From Methylomonas rivi (GTDB taxonomy: Bacteria; Pseudomonadota; Gammaproteobacteria; Methylococcales; Methylomonadaceae), in NCBI RefSeq assembly GCF_024505165.1, contig NZ_JANIBK010000003.1:1-64000 (forward strand): DNA of 64,000 nt. Reading direction: 5' to 3'. Positions 1 through 8,777 of the stretch are shown here, piece by piece. The translations under genes were made by a program, and so were the position numbers. Position 1 is the first letter of the stretch. Every line of letters starts with the position of its first letter. The notes under the pieces were generated by a model that saw only the letters and a program-made list of their open reading frames with translations, was not told the origin of the DNA and made no database searches.

Positions 1-478
1 CAGCGGCTGCGCGAAAGGCGCGGCCATTGGCGCCGTCAGCGGCGCGGTAGTCGGTTGGGGAACCGTTCAATATCAGCAATACCAGGCATCTCAAGTCAGA
101 TCCGTCAATGAAGACCAGCGTTTATACGGATTGGCCAAGTCCGTCGACACCGCGCAAGTCAAAATCAACAAAACCTCGTCGACGCCAAGCCCCGTCAGAC
201 CCGGCGGCTCCGTGCAAATATCGACCGACTATTCGATCAGATTACCCAGCACGGAAACGGTCTCCCCGGTATCGGAAAGCTGGATGTTAAAAAAAGACGG
301 CCAGGTTTTGGCCGCCCTGCCCCAACAAGAAAGCCAGCGCGCCTCCGGCGGCTGGAACGCCAATGCCGTCATCCCGATTCCCAGCGGTGCCGCCAATGGC
401 ACCTATGTGATAGAACACAAGGTGCAATCCGGCAACAGCTATGACCTTAATTTGTCCACTTTCGATGTAATCAACTGA
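1..478 (+). CDS. Glycine-zipper lipoprotein, 5' end outside window
   Basis: The reading frame is open from the left edge (first full codon at base 2) to a TGA at 476-478, so the true start lies outside the window. The first visible residues read SGCAKGAAIGAVSGAVVG: a possible lipobox cysteine followed by a GxxxG-rich glycine-zipper stretch, as in small outer-membrane-associated lipoproteins. The remaining 130 residues are soluble, with a beta-rich C-terminal half that could be an Ig-like or transthyretin-like fold. The M48 protease gene begins 5 bases after the stop, so the two are probably cotranscribed. The lipoprotein reading is an inference because the signal peptide is cut off, and I assign no function. 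Confidence 0.7.
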   Translation, partial: SGCAKGAAIGAVSGAVVGWGTVQYQQYQASQVRSVNEDQRLYGLAKSVDTAQVKINKTSSTPSPVRPGGSVQISTDYSIRLPSTETVSPVSESWMLKKDGQVLAALPQQESQRASGGWNANAVIPIPSGAANGTYVIEHKVQSGNSYDLNLSTFDVIN

Positions 479-482
479 TCAG

Positions 483-1244
483 GTGAGAGGCTTTATTCTT
501 GCCTGCGGTTTTCTGGCCACGTTAGCCGGCGATGCCGCGGCCTTTGCCAATAATTTTTGCCCCGGCGAACTGGAAGCCGCTTTAGCGACCCGGCAGAAAA
601 TATTCGACGAATGGCCGTTGCGGCCGGTAAACGACGAAGCGACAGAATTCGCTCAGCAATTGGCAATGGGTTTGGCCTCGCGGTATTCGGTTAATGCCGG
701 CATGATCCCCTGGCGGATTTATCTGGTACGCAATTTATCCCCAAACGCCTTTTCCATCGGCGGGGGCTTCGTGTTTATCAACGAAGGCGCTTTGACCTTT
801 GCCGAAAGCGAAGAGGAATTAATCGCCATTATCGCCCACGAGATAGGGCACGAATTGGCCGGGCATTTTTGTCAAAATCAAAGGCAGCAACCCGCCGGCA
901 ACTTTCTCGACTACCTACTGGGGAATACGCTGCCTTCGCGCCGCGAAGATATTGCCCATCTCGGCTCGCTGCCGCAAACCATAGACCCTATCAAGGAACA
1001 GCAGGCCGATAGAATCGCCATATCCTTACTGCTTGCCTCCGGCTATAACCCGCACACCTTATTGCGGGTGGCCAGGCGCTTGCCTAAAGATGCCGGCGCG
1101 CATTGGGTGGATAGCATCAGAATTCAAACCTTGGCCCGTCTGTTGGAAAACGCTCCCGGCTTTAATGACGGTCCGGGCAGTTCCGCGCAATTTCAGAAAA
1201 TCAAACGGATTTTGCTCAACGAGGCGCCGGTTAACCGATTTTAA
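483..1244 (+). CDS. M48-family zinc metalloprotease, exported
   Basis: The 253-residue protein has a hydrophobic N-terminus ending near AAAFA (residues 18-22), consistent with Sec export to the periplasm. The gluzincin motif HEIGH sits at residues 119-123. A downstream EQQAD (E172, D176) supplies the third zinc ligand and the conserved Asp of M48 (Ste24/HtpX/BepA-like) peptidases. There are no TPR repeats, so it is a short M48 protein rather than full BepA. The start is GTG at 483, only 5 bases after the preceding stop, and the next gene follows 14 bases downstream. M48 proteins of this kind usually act in outer-membrane quality control, but the substrate cannot be told from sequence. Confidence 0.85.
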   Translation: MRGFILACGFLATLAGDAAAFANNFCPGELEAALATRQKIFDEWPLRPVNDEATEFAQQLAMGLASRYSVNAGMIPWRIYLVRNLSPNAFSIGGGFVFINEGALTFAESEEELIAIIAHEIGHELAGHFCQNQRQQPAGNFLDYLLGNTLPSRREDIAHLGSLPQTIDPIKEQQADRIAISLLLASGYNPHTLLRVARRLPKDAGAHWVDSIRIQTLARLLENAPGFNDGPGSSAQFQKIKRILLNEAPVNRF

Positions 1245-1258
1245 CGAATGGGCCTTGC

Positions 1259-2050
1259 ATGCTGACGTTTCTTTACAACCGCTTATGCGGCAAACCCGCC
1301 TATCGCATCGAGACGGCAACGTTGATTGGCATCGGCGGCCGAGACAATCAGGAAGATGCGTTGGCTTATGCCGTGCCGAATGCTCAAGCGGGTTGCTGGG
1401 TGATAGCCGACGGTGTGGGCGGACGTGGGGCCGGCGAAATCGCCTCGCAATTAGCCGTCGACAGCATTTTGACGGGCTTCCGCAACACCCCGGCCTGCAC
1501 CGAAAACAACCTGCGCCGGCTGTTGGAATCCGCTCACCAAGCGGTTTTTACCGCCCGCCGACCCAACACGGCAGGCGCCAATATGGCGACCACCGCGGCC
1601 GTGCTGATTAGGGCCAAAAACCGGGCCATCTGGGGACATGTCGGCGATTCCCGCTTATACCATTTCCGCGACAGCCGCTTGATGCATCGCACAGCGGATC
1701 AAAGTTTGCTCAACATGCTGGTGGCATGCGGCGCCTTGCCGGAAGCGGACATAAACCATCATCCGCAACGCAATCTGATTCTGCACGCCTTGGGCCAAGA
1801 CGATACCCCGGCATTTTGCCTTCACGGCCCGGTGTCCATGCAAGCCGGCGATGGATTTTTGCTGTGTACCGACGGGGTATGGGAACTGGTAAACGATATC
1901 GAGTTGCTGGAATGCTGGCAAAACAGCCACTCCGCCAACCACTGGCTGGCCGGATTACAACAATTGCTGGAACCCAGAGCCGCCGAACAAAATAGTACCG
2001 GCAAGCCGGCGGACAACTACAGCGCCATCGCGGTTAAGCTAACGGCATAA
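1259..2050 (+). CDS. PP2C-type Ser/Thr protein phosphatase
   Basis: This 263-residue protein carries the metal-binding PP2C motifs in order: DNQED at residues 29-33, IADGVGG near 49-55, GHVGDSRLYHF near 125-135, CTDGVWEL near 197-205 and a C-terminal DNY near 250. These are the acidic residues that bind the two Mn/Mg ions. It is probably cytoplasmic, since no signal peptide is visible. Stand-alone PP2C enzymes of this size reverse Hanks-type kinase signalling, for instance next to type VI secretion genes; no kinase or T6SS gene is visible, but the region to the left is cut off. It is cotranscribed with the M48 protease. Confidence 0.88.
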   Translation: MLTFLYNRLCGKPAYRIETATLIGIGGRDNQEDALAYAVPNAQAGCWVIADGVGGRGAGEIASQLAVDSILTGFRNTPACTENNLRRLLESAHQAVFTARRPNTAGANMATTAAVLIRAKNRAIWGHVGDSRLYHFRDSRLMHRTADQSLLNMLVACGALPEADINHHPQRNLILHALGQDDTPAFCLHGPVSMQAGDGFLLCTDGVWELVNDIELLECWQNSHSANHWLAGLQQLLEPRAAEQNSTGKPADNYSAIAVKLTA

Positions 2051-2139
2051 GCTGGAACGGCATAATCGGTATGTTAGGCATACCGCTAAAAACCGCGATT
2101 GGCATTGCGGGCGCCTGCCGGCGACCGGTACCGGTGCGC

Positions 2140-2733
2140 TTAAGCGGCAATATGCCTGAAGGTCAGATTGATCCGCGGCTGTTTGGGTTTGCGGGTTTTG
2201 GGCAACTCGTGCCGCCAGCGGTGTTGCAACTCGCCGGCCATGACCAGCAAATCGCCATGGTTTAATTCAAGATCCAGTTTTTGCCCGGTTTCGAGATGTT
2301 TAAAGCGCAGCACGCGGCTGTCGCCGAAGCTGAGCGAGGCTATCAGCGGATTTTGCCCCAGCTCCTTTTCATTGTCGGCATGACAGCCCATGGAATCGCG
2401 GCCATCCCGGTACAGATTGGCCAACACACTGTTAAAAGCCGCGTTGCAAATCGTTTCGACATCGCCGCGCAGGGTTTGCAAATCCGCCGTCCAAGGCAAG
2501 GGCCGGTGGTCAACGCCGGAATACCGGTACCGCGCGGACGGGTCGCCGTACCAAGCCATCAAACGGGGTACGTTTACCCAACGGCCGTAGATAAATAACC
2601 GTTCCCGCCGCCAAGCCAGCTCCCGATAAAGCCTATCGAAATAAGCGTCGGCTTTTTCCGCACGATAAAAACGCGGCCAGTAATATAACTCGCCGTCGGA
2701 GGCCAATAAATTTGCGAGTGCGGCTAATTGCAA
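2140..2733 (-). CDS. alkB: AlkB-like 2-oxoglutarate/Fe(II) dioxygenase
   Basis: The 197-residue protein has the AlkB Fe(II) site HAD at residues 118-120, a distal His at 171 or 175, and the 2-oxoglutarate-binding R-x-N-x-x-x-x-R pattern at the C-terminus (PRINLTFR). AlkB-family enzymes oxidatively remove alkyl lesions such as 1-methyladenine and 3-methylcytosine from DNA. The length fits the short AlkB/ALKBH2-like group. I chose the TTG start because an AAAGG ribosome-binding site lies 6 bases upstream and the preceding gene stops 11 bases away. There is no Ada neighbour, so it is not the classical ada-alkB arrangement. The symbol refers to the family; orthology with E. coli AlkB is not certain. 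Confidence 0.88.
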   Translation of the reverse strand: MQLAALANLLASDGELYYWPRFYRAEKADAYFDRLYRELAWRRERLFIYGRWVNVPRLMAWYGDPSARYRYSGVDHRPLPWTADLQTLRGDVETICNAAFNSVLANLYRDGRDSMGCHADNEKELGQNPLIASLSFGDSRVLRFKHLETGQKLDLELNHGDLLVMAGELQHRWRHELPKTRKPKQPRINLTFRHIAA

Positions 2734-2743
2734 TCGTAACCTT

Positions 2744-4411
2744 TCAGTTGACCAGTACGATAATCAACTGCGCGGCTAAAATCCGCAGAATCATTACCAA
2801 GGGATACACGGTGGCATAGGCAACCGACACCGCCGCGGAACCATGCAGGTTATTGGCAAACGCCAGCGCGGGCGGATCGGTCATACTGCCCGCCAACAGG
2901 CCGCACAGTGACAAATAATTCAGCTTAAAGACGATGCGTCCGAACAAGGCCACCATCAGCAAAGGCAACAAAGTAATCAAACCGGCGCAGGCCATCCAGT
3001 AAAAGCCGCTGCCGTTGAACAGGGTTTCCAGAAACTCGTCGCCGGAATGCAGGCCGACGCAAGCCAAAAACAGCACGATACCGATGTCTTTTAAAATGAT
3101 GTTGGAGCTTTTCGGCAAATACCAGGTCATGGTGCCCCAGTTACCCACCCGGCTGAGCATAATGGCCACCAGCAGCGGCCCGCCCGCCATGCCCAACTTT
3201 AATTCGCTTGGCACGCCGGGCAGGTAAAACGGCCAACTTCCCAGCAAAACACCCAGGCTGATGCCGATAAAAATCGGCATGACTTGCGGATGGTCGAGTT
3301 CTTCCAGGGAATTGCCCAAGGCTTTTTCGATGTCGTCCAAGGCAGCCTGACTGCCGACTACATTCAATTCGTCGCCGAAATGCACATGCATGGCGTTGGT
3401 CGGAGTAAATTCCACATCCGGCCGCTGCACCCGGGAAATAGTCACCCCATAGCGCACGCATAAATTGCCGATGGTCTGGTTGATTGCCGCCTTGTTGGTC
3501 ACCACCAAGCGTTTGCTGCGCAAGTTTTGGGCGATTTCCCGCAAGTCGATTGCGGCCTCCGGGCCGATCAGCATTTTCAGGCGCTGCAGCGGTTCCCGCT
3601 CGCCTACTAGCCGGATGGTATCGCCCAACATCAACGGGGTATCGCGGCCGGCGATTTCGACATCGGTTTCGCCCTTGTGCAGGATGCGGGTGATCACCAC
3701 CCCCATGCCTTCGAAAAAGGGAATTTGCGCGATGGTCAAACCGTTCAAATTGGGGTTTTCCACCACCAAATCTTCCCAAACCGGAATTTGCGCATGTTGC
3801 TGCTGGTACCGGGCAAAGTCCCCGGCTTCTTTATCTACCTGGATGTTAAACAACCGTTTCACCAGCATCATGGACAAAATAATACCGACGATACCGAACG
3901 GATAGGCCACGGCATAGGCCAGACCGGGCAGTTTCAGGGTTTCGCCGTCTACATGGGGCAAACTGCTTAACACCTGTTGCGCGGCCGCCAACGATGGGGT
4001 ATTGGTCGTGGCTCCGGAAAACAGACCGACCGCCACCGGCATAGGGATATCGCCCACCACGCTAATCGCCACCGCAATCAAGGCGCCCAACACCACGATG
4101 GCGGCCGCCAGCCCATTGAGTTTAAGGCCGTATTTGAAAAACGAGCTGACGAAACTGGGCCCAACCTGCAAACCGATGGCATAGACAAACAGCACCAAAC
4201 CGAATTCGCGCAGAAAATGCATGACCTCGGCGTTGATCGTTAAATCGTAATGGCCGAATATCAAACCGGAAAACAGCACGCCGGCAATCCCCAAGCGGAT
4301 GCCCGCCACCTTCAGCCCACCCAGTACCAAGCCGCTTGCCGCCACCAGACTGATAATAAGCATGGCGTGGGGCACGGAATCCCGCTGGAACAAATCGACA
4401 ATCCAGAGCAT
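2744..4411 (-). CDS. AspT/YidE-type transporter with two TrkA-C domains
   Basis: The 555-residue inner membrane protein has the duplicated AspT/YidE/YbjL architecture. It has about five hydrophobic helices (residues 15-190), then two soluble RCK/TrkA-C-like domains (about 205-290 and 290-370; the first includes VGEREPLQ), then a second membrane block (about 375-555) rich in Gly. The short repeat GLFSGATTNTPSLA (first half) and GLLAGSMTDPPALA (second half) marks the internal duplication. This family includes the aspartate:alanine antiporter AspT, but most members have unknown substrates. The ATG start at 4411 has AAAGG 6 bases upstream. The alkB-like gene follows 10 bases after the stop and is probably cotranscribed. 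Confidence 0.87.
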   Translation of the reverse strand: MLWIVDLFQRDSVPHAMLIISLVAASGLVLGGLKVAGIRLGIAGVLFSGLIFGHYDLTINAEVMHFLREFGLVLFVYAIGLQVGPSFVSSFFKYGLKLNGLAAAIVVLGALIAVAISVVGDIPMPVAVGLFSGATTNTPSLAAAQQVLSSLPHVDGETLKLPGLAYAVAYPFGIVGIILSMMLVKRLFNIQVDKEAGDFARYQQQHAQIPVWEDLVVENPNLNGLTIAQIPFFEGMGVVITRILHKGETDVEIAGRDTPLMLGDTIRLVGEREPLQRLKMLIGPEAAIDLREIAQNLRSKRLVVTNKAAINQTIGNLCVRYGVTISRVQRPDVEFTPTNAMHVHFGDELNVVGSQAALDDIEKALGNSLEELDHPQVMPIFIGISLGVLLGSWPFYLPGVPSELKLGMAGGPLLVAIMLSRVGNWGTMTWYLPKSSNIILKDIGIVLFLACVGLHSGDEFLETLFNGSGFYWMACAGLITLLPLLMVALFGRIVFKLNYLSLCGLLAGSMTDPPALAFANNLHGSAAVSVAYATVYPLVMILRILAAQLIIVLVN

Positions 4412-4532
4412 TTAAAACCTTTCGGCAAGTTGAAATTACTGTTTGCTAAATAGGATACCCGCTGCTTATGATGCGAATCAGCCAAGGCGCTATCGTTAAC
4501 AGATTGTACAACAAGCCCATGAGGTCATCACT

Positions 4533-5102
4533 ATGAACACTACTTATAAAATCGGCTTCAGCCTAGTTTTGGCGCTACTGCTCTTTCCCGCTCGGGCCGC
4601 GGACATCGGCGCCGGCAAAGCCCGCGCCTCGGCTTGCATGGGCTGCCATGGTAGCGCCGGTGTCAGCAACAGCGGCATGTTCCCCAGTTTAGCCGGGCAA
4701 AGCAGCGCTTATCTGGAAACGCAATTGAAGCATTTCCGCGCCGGCGAGCGCGCCAACGCCACCATGAATGCCATGGCCAAGGATTTAAAGGATGCGGACA
4801 TTCAGAATCTGGCGGCCTACTATGCCGGCTTGCCGGGCAAATCGGCGGGCGGAGACGCCAACCTGGCGCGGACGGGCCAGGAAAAAGCCGCCATGTGCAT
4901 GGGCTGCCATGGCAACAACTTGCAGGGCAACGGCCAATTCCCCAAACTGGCCGGCCAGCATCCGGAATATACCGGCAAACAACTAACGGATTTTAAAAGC
5001 GGCGCCCGCAAAGCCGGCCAGATGAACGCCATCGCCAAAACCTTGTCCGAAGACGATATCAAGGCCTTGGCCGAATATATCGGCTCGCTGAAAAACCCTT
5101 AG
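4533..5102 (+). CDS. Diheme cytochrome c4-type protein
   Basis: The 189-residue periplasmic protein begins with a Sec signal peptide (residues 1-22, ending ARA). It has two class I cytochrome c domains, each with a heme-binding CMGCH motif (residues 35-39 and 122-126). Methionine residues in each half, within AMAKDL and AIAKTL-type segments, are candidates for axial ligands. The size and duplicated heme domain match cytochrome c4, an electron carrier to terminal oxidases. GAGG lies 8 bases before the ATG. It diverges from the transporter gene upstream and stands alone. Other two-domain c-type cytochromes cannot be fully excluded. Confidence 0.9.
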   Translation: MNTTYKIGFSLVLALLLFPARAADIGAGKARASACMGCHGSAGVSNSGMFPSLAGQSSAYLETQLKHFRAGERANATMNAMAKDLKDADIQNLAAYYAGLPGKSAGGDANLARTGQEKAAMCMGCHGNNLQGNGQFPKLAGQHPEYTGKQLTDFKSGARKAGQMNAIAKTLSEDDIKALAEYIGSLKNP

Positions 5103-5123
5103 CGCAAGCCTAATGAAACCGTT

Positions 5124-5196
5124 TAGCGCGGACGCCACCGATTCACCGGGCGGGAGATTGTTTGGGGGCGAGGCGGTTGCCGCGGCGTCCGCGCTA
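5124..5196. repeat. REP/MITE-like inverted repeat (13-bp arms)
   Basis: TAGCGCGGACGCC at 5124-5136 is matched exactly by its reverse complement GGCGTCCGCGCTA at 5184-5196, with a 47-base GC-rich loop. It lies between the convergent cytochrome c4 and PhnD-like genes. This makes it either a dispersed intergenic palindrome of the REP/MITE kind or a structured transcript end. The 232-base gap holds no other gene that I can see. Confidence 0.6.
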
Positions 5197-5334
5197 CGCC
5201 GGTCGATTATTACGTCGAAAAGGTTTCGATGTTGCGCTGTATGAGGTATTGTTTGCCTCGAATAACGAAAAAATCCCTCTCCTTAACTGGATCAAACGAA
5301 TTCGCGGTTAATGCGTTCGTTCCGGTTGCCGTTT

Positions 5335-6243
5335 TTAGTTTTTACCTGCCATTAAACGCGCATGCTCCCTATCCAGTTGATCCACGGTATCCAGTTCGTC
5401 GACTTTGAGAAAATCCAACTCCGGGGTCTTGTAAATATCCAGTATTTGCTTGCCGCGCGCGCTTTTATAAAAAGATAAGGCAATTTGTCGCATTTCATTC
5501 GCCAAAGGATAACCTTTACGTATATAACTGTAATTTTTACTCCTGACCTCAAATGTATCCAAAATTTTAACTTTATTCTTAATATCCGGATTTAACTCCG
5601 ACATTACCTGATAGGAATTAACATAAACCAACCCTGCGTCTGCTTTATTAAAATATAAATCCAAAACAATACGATTTGCTTTAGTCTGCTGCTGTATTGA
5701 TGCGACCATATTTTTATAGCCTTGTTTAAATGTTCTTAGAAAAAGCGTATCCATATACATTTCCGCCAATTCGTCACCCTCAAGCATGGCGATGCGTTCC
5801 CCCCGTAAATCCCGAATACTTTGAATATTACTCTCCGTACGTACGATCAGTAATAAGTTGTCCGGTTTTCTACCTTCCAGCATACCGGAAAAACCATCGG
5901 TAATTTCATCGCGCTTAAAATACCTGGAAATCAATAGCGGTGGCGCCACGATAATATCCAGTTTGCCATGATCGAAATCGGCACGCATGTCTTGCATGGA
6001 TTCGTATAAAAAGGCACCGGTCGATTGAATTTCAATCCCGGCTTTCCGCGCCTCAAAGGCTAGAGCATCTTTAACCCAAAAATTCATGGATATTTCTATA
6101 TCACTGATACTGGCTTGCTCGGTAATCGATTTAGTGTATAGCCCCATGTTAACCCGGCCTGATTTCGCTTCCTGTTCCTCGGAATGCGCCAGGCACATTA
6201 TCCCATTGCTTAACAAAGCAATGAGCACCCAATTCACTCGCAT
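5335..6243 (-). CDS. PhnD-like periplasmic substrate-binding protein (copy 2)
   Basis: This exported protein of about 302 residues belongs to the PhnD/SsuA/transferrin-type binding fold. It has a signal peptide (VNWVLIALLSNGIMCLA), a GKLDIIVAPPLL segment and an LRGERIAMLEGD hinge segment typical of the family. I take ATG 6243 as start because GAGG lies 9 bases upstream and the signal peptide begins there; an in-frame ATG at 6333 has no good ribosome-binding site. It is clearly paralogous to the next gene upstream (6357-7265): both share FxxGKLD, DGFS, LRGxR, YKN, a KxxxxxV/IL segment and LNPxI in the same order. No permease or ATPase gene is nearby, so it is more likely a sensory or accessory ligand-binding protein than an ABC importer subunit. 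Confidence 0.78.
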   Translation of the reverse strand: MRVNWVLIALLSNGIMCLAHSEEQEAKSGRVNMGLYTKSITEQASISDIEISMNFWVKDALAFEARKAGIEIQSTGAFLYESMQDMRADFDHGKLDIIVAPPLLISRYFKRDEITDGFSGMLEGRKPDNLLLIVRTESNIQSIRDLRGERIAMLEGDELAEMYMDTLFLRTFKQGYKNMVASIQQQTKANRIVLDLYFNKADAGLVYVNSYQVMSELNPDIKNKVKILDTFEVRSKNYSYIRKGYPLANEMRQIALSFYKSARGKQILDIYKTPELDFLKVDELDTVDQLDREHARLMAGKN

Positions 6244-6356
6244 TAACCGATGCCTCACGGCTACAACCCTTTTTCCAAGGCTTGACGCTCTTGAATGAGT
6301 TGATCGAATGGCTTTAACTCCGCTCTCGAACATTCCACTAGGCTTGCCATAAATTA

Positions 6357-7265
6357 TTAATGTATATCACGGTTGATCAGCTGTTGATTGGTATCAAACA
6401 ATTTTTTTGCCGGCAAAAGATCCGGCATGCCGGATCTTACAACTCCATCCGATTTAAATATCTCCAGGAATTGCCGCCCTCGCGCGGTATTGGGTAAATC
6501 CATCACTTTTTTTATGACATACTCACGAAACTCCGGCTCGGTATTTTTATGAAAAAATCCGGTTCCTTCGCGAATATTATCTAATCTAGCGACGACTTGT
6601 AAGCTATCTTGTATTTGTGGGTTTAAATCGATAGCGAGCTTGTAAGAATAATTATGCACACAAATTAAATCCGCCTTGCCAAAGAACAGCTTTAATATAA
6701 CTTGATGTGCTTTTTTCTCTCTTGGCATAACTTTAAAAACGTTTTTATAGCTTTTCTTAAACACCGACCTAGATAAATAGTCGATATATAAATCAACCAA
6801 TGGATCGGTTTCCGCCAGCACCAGCCGTTTGCCACGCAAATCCTTTAATTCTATCTTTCCAGCTTGTTTTTGCGCTAAAACTATCAGGGAATTCGCATAA
6901 TCGCCATTACGTATCAAACTAAATCCATCGGCAAATAAACCCGTATCAAACTTTGTCGCTAAAATAAGCGATGAGCCGCCGACATAATCAAGCTTACCCT
7001 GAGAAAAATCGTTACTCATCCGGTCAATATCCGCATATGCCATGACATTTACCGGAATACCCATGGACTCGCCTAATTCCTCGGCGAATAATTTTACGGA
7101 TATCTGTATATCGGCTAATGAAAAGTCGGGAAAGGAGTTGGCGTAATATCCGACCCGTAGCTTGTTTTCGGTTACGGCGTCGGTATCGGCAAACGCCGAA
7201 ATACCCAGAAAATAGGGTATTTGTATCATGATAATCGATAACTTTAGGCGGCTACGAATATTCAC
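6357..7265 (-). CDS. PhnD-like periplasmic substrate-binding protein (copy 1)
   Basis: The 302-residue protein has an N-terminal signal peptide (hydrophobic core IIMIQIPYFLGISAF, cleavage near AFA-DT). Its binding-protein body includes FSQGKLDYVGGSSL and LRGKRLVLAETDP, as in PhnD-like oxyanion-binding proteins. The start is GTG at 7265. It lies 92 bases after the TolC-like gene and 23 bases before the next PhnD-like start region; the two arose by tandem duplication followed by strong divergence. Local AT content is higher than in flanking housekeeping genes. Its place at the end of a c-di-GMP gene set suggests that the ligand signal may feed that pathway; this is inference. Confidence 0.78.
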   Translation of the reverse strand: MNIRSRLKLSIIMIQIPYFLGISAFADTDAVTENKLRVGYYANSFPDFSLADIQISVKLFAEELGESMGIPVNVMAYADIDRMSNDFSQGKLDYVGGSSLILATKFDTGLFADGFSLIRNGDYANSLIVLAQKQAGKIELKDLRGKRLVLAETDPLVDLYIDYLSRSVFKKSYKNVFKVMPREKKAHQVILKLFFGKADLICVHNYSYKLAIDLNPQIQDSLQVVARLDNIREGTGFFHKNTEPEFREYVIKKVMDLPNTARGRQFLEIFKSDGVVRSGMPDLLPAKKLFDTNQQLINRDIH

Positions 7266-7357
7266 ATATTGAAAGTATTATTAAGAGATGCCGAAATATA
7301 GCCGGTACTGAATTCATATTAAAACCCGGCGATCATTGAGGAAAAAAATCCATCCGA

Positions 7358-8773
7358 TTAAAGCGTTTGCACATTTTGCCCAATCAGGAACTCCAGCGAC
7401 AACAGGCCCATTTCCAGGGCATAGCGGGCCCGATAATACGTGCTTTGCGCAAAGGTCTCCACAACCTGGGCTTCAATCACATCCTTGGTTTCCACCAACT
7501 CTTCCTGATAAGCGCGCACATGCAGTTTACGGTTTTCACTGGCATAACCGACCGCTTCCCGGCTATCCTTGCTTTGCTTGTCGGCACTGCGAATGCTTAA
7601 AAATTGCTGTTTAACCTGTAATGCGATAGCTTGGTCCAGCAGTATCTGTTGGCTTTCCAATTTGCGTTGCAGGGCTTTAGCCTGATTCACCTTACCGGCG
7701 GTTTGGAAACCGTCGAACAGGTTCCATTGCATGCCCACCCCAATGGTCCAGCCGTCTCGATTGGCGGCGTTAGTCAGGCCGCCGCGATAAGGCGTCTGAA
7801 TATCATGGACCTCGGCTTGAATGCCGATCATCGGGAAATAGCCACTGCGAGCCTCGGTGATTTGGTCATCGCTGATCCGCACCGCTAATTTGAGCTGCTG
7901 AATATCCGGATTGAAGTTTTGCGCCGATTCGACTAACTCCCGCAGACCTTCGCTAAGCGGCGCGGCTTGATCGGCTTCCGCCAGCACAACGCTCTCGCTC
8001 CATTCCTGCCCCATGGCATTCCCCAGCGCTTCGTGCGCCATTTCGCGGGCATAGCGGGCTTCGCTTAGCATGGTGCGGGTGACCGCGGTGGTGGTTTTCG
8101 TGCGCAGATAGTCGGTTTTTTTCACTTTCATCGAGCCGTTTTGATAAAGGCGCTCGGTTAAATCTTCCAGAGCCTTGAAACGTTCCAGGGTGTCGTCGGC
8201 CAGCTTTTCCATTTGCAGGGCGAACTGGGCCGCGTAATAATATTTTTTGACATCGCGGACGATTTCCAGCTGAGTTTTGCGTTGGCCTTGCTCGGCCATC
8301 TCGATGCCTTTCTCCGCTTGCGCGACCAGCGCCTCCCGTTTCAAACCGGTGAAGACCGGATAAGTCAAATTCAACGAGGATTGCACCAGATCCTTGTCGA
8401 GTAGCTTAATATCCATGTTGATGGGGATGGGTTTAGCTAAATCACCAAGCCCAACCGCCCCTAGTGCTGGGCTATTTGTTATAGAGCTTGGCAATGTAAA
8501 CGCCCCATCCATGGTAAACGTTCTGTCCTGATCGGCCCGGGATGCATTCACCTGCGCGGCAATGTGCGGCCAATATGCCGACATGGCTTGCTGATACATG
8601 GCTTCGGCCATGGCAATATTCGCGGCCGACACATTCAATGCTTGGTGTTTCCGCAAGGCGATACGGACGCAGTCTTCCAGCGTTAACTTTTCCGGCTGCA
8701 CAGTTTCCGCCCTTAATTCAAATAAGCCGCACAAAAGCAGGGCCATCGCCAGGAGAGTGGTTCTAAACGTCAT
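7358..8773 (-). CDS. TolC-family outer membrane efflux protein
   Basis: The 471-residue protein has a signal peptide (MTFRTTLLAMALLLCGLFELRAE) and two repeats of long amphipathic helices rich in Ala, Gln and Glu, separated by short beta segments, as in TolC/OEP channels. The segments VGMQWNLFDGF (about residues 340-350) and LTYPVFTG (about 140-147) match the membrane strand regions of the two OEP halves. A start-stop gap of only 4 bases to the HD-GYP gene indicates cotranscription. No membrane fusion protein or inner membrane pump is encoded next to it, which is unusual for an efflux operon. Confidence 0.9.
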   Translation of the reverse strand: MTFRTTLLAMALLLCGLFELRAETVQPEKLTLEDCVRIALRKHQALNVSAANIAMAEAMYQQAMSAYWPHIAAQVNASRADQDRTFTMDGAFTLPSSITNSPALGAVGLGDLAKPIPINMDIKLLDKDLVQSSLNLTYPVFTGLKREALVAQAEKGIEMAEQGQRKTQLEIVRDVKKYYYAAQFALQMEKLADDTLERFKALEDLTERLYQNGSMKVKKTDYLRTKTTTAVTRTMLSEARYAREMAHEALGNAMGQEWSESVVLAEADQAAPLSEGLRELVESAQNFNPDIQQLKLAVRISDDQITEARSGYFPMIGIQAEVHDIQTPYRGGLTNAANRDGWTIGVGMQWNLFDGFQTAGKVNQAKALQRKLESQQILLDQAIALQVKQQFLSIRSADKQSKDSREAVGYASENRKLHVRAYQEELVETKDVIEAQVVETFAQSTYYRARYALEMGLLSLEFLIGQNVQTL

Positions 8774-8777
8774 GGTT

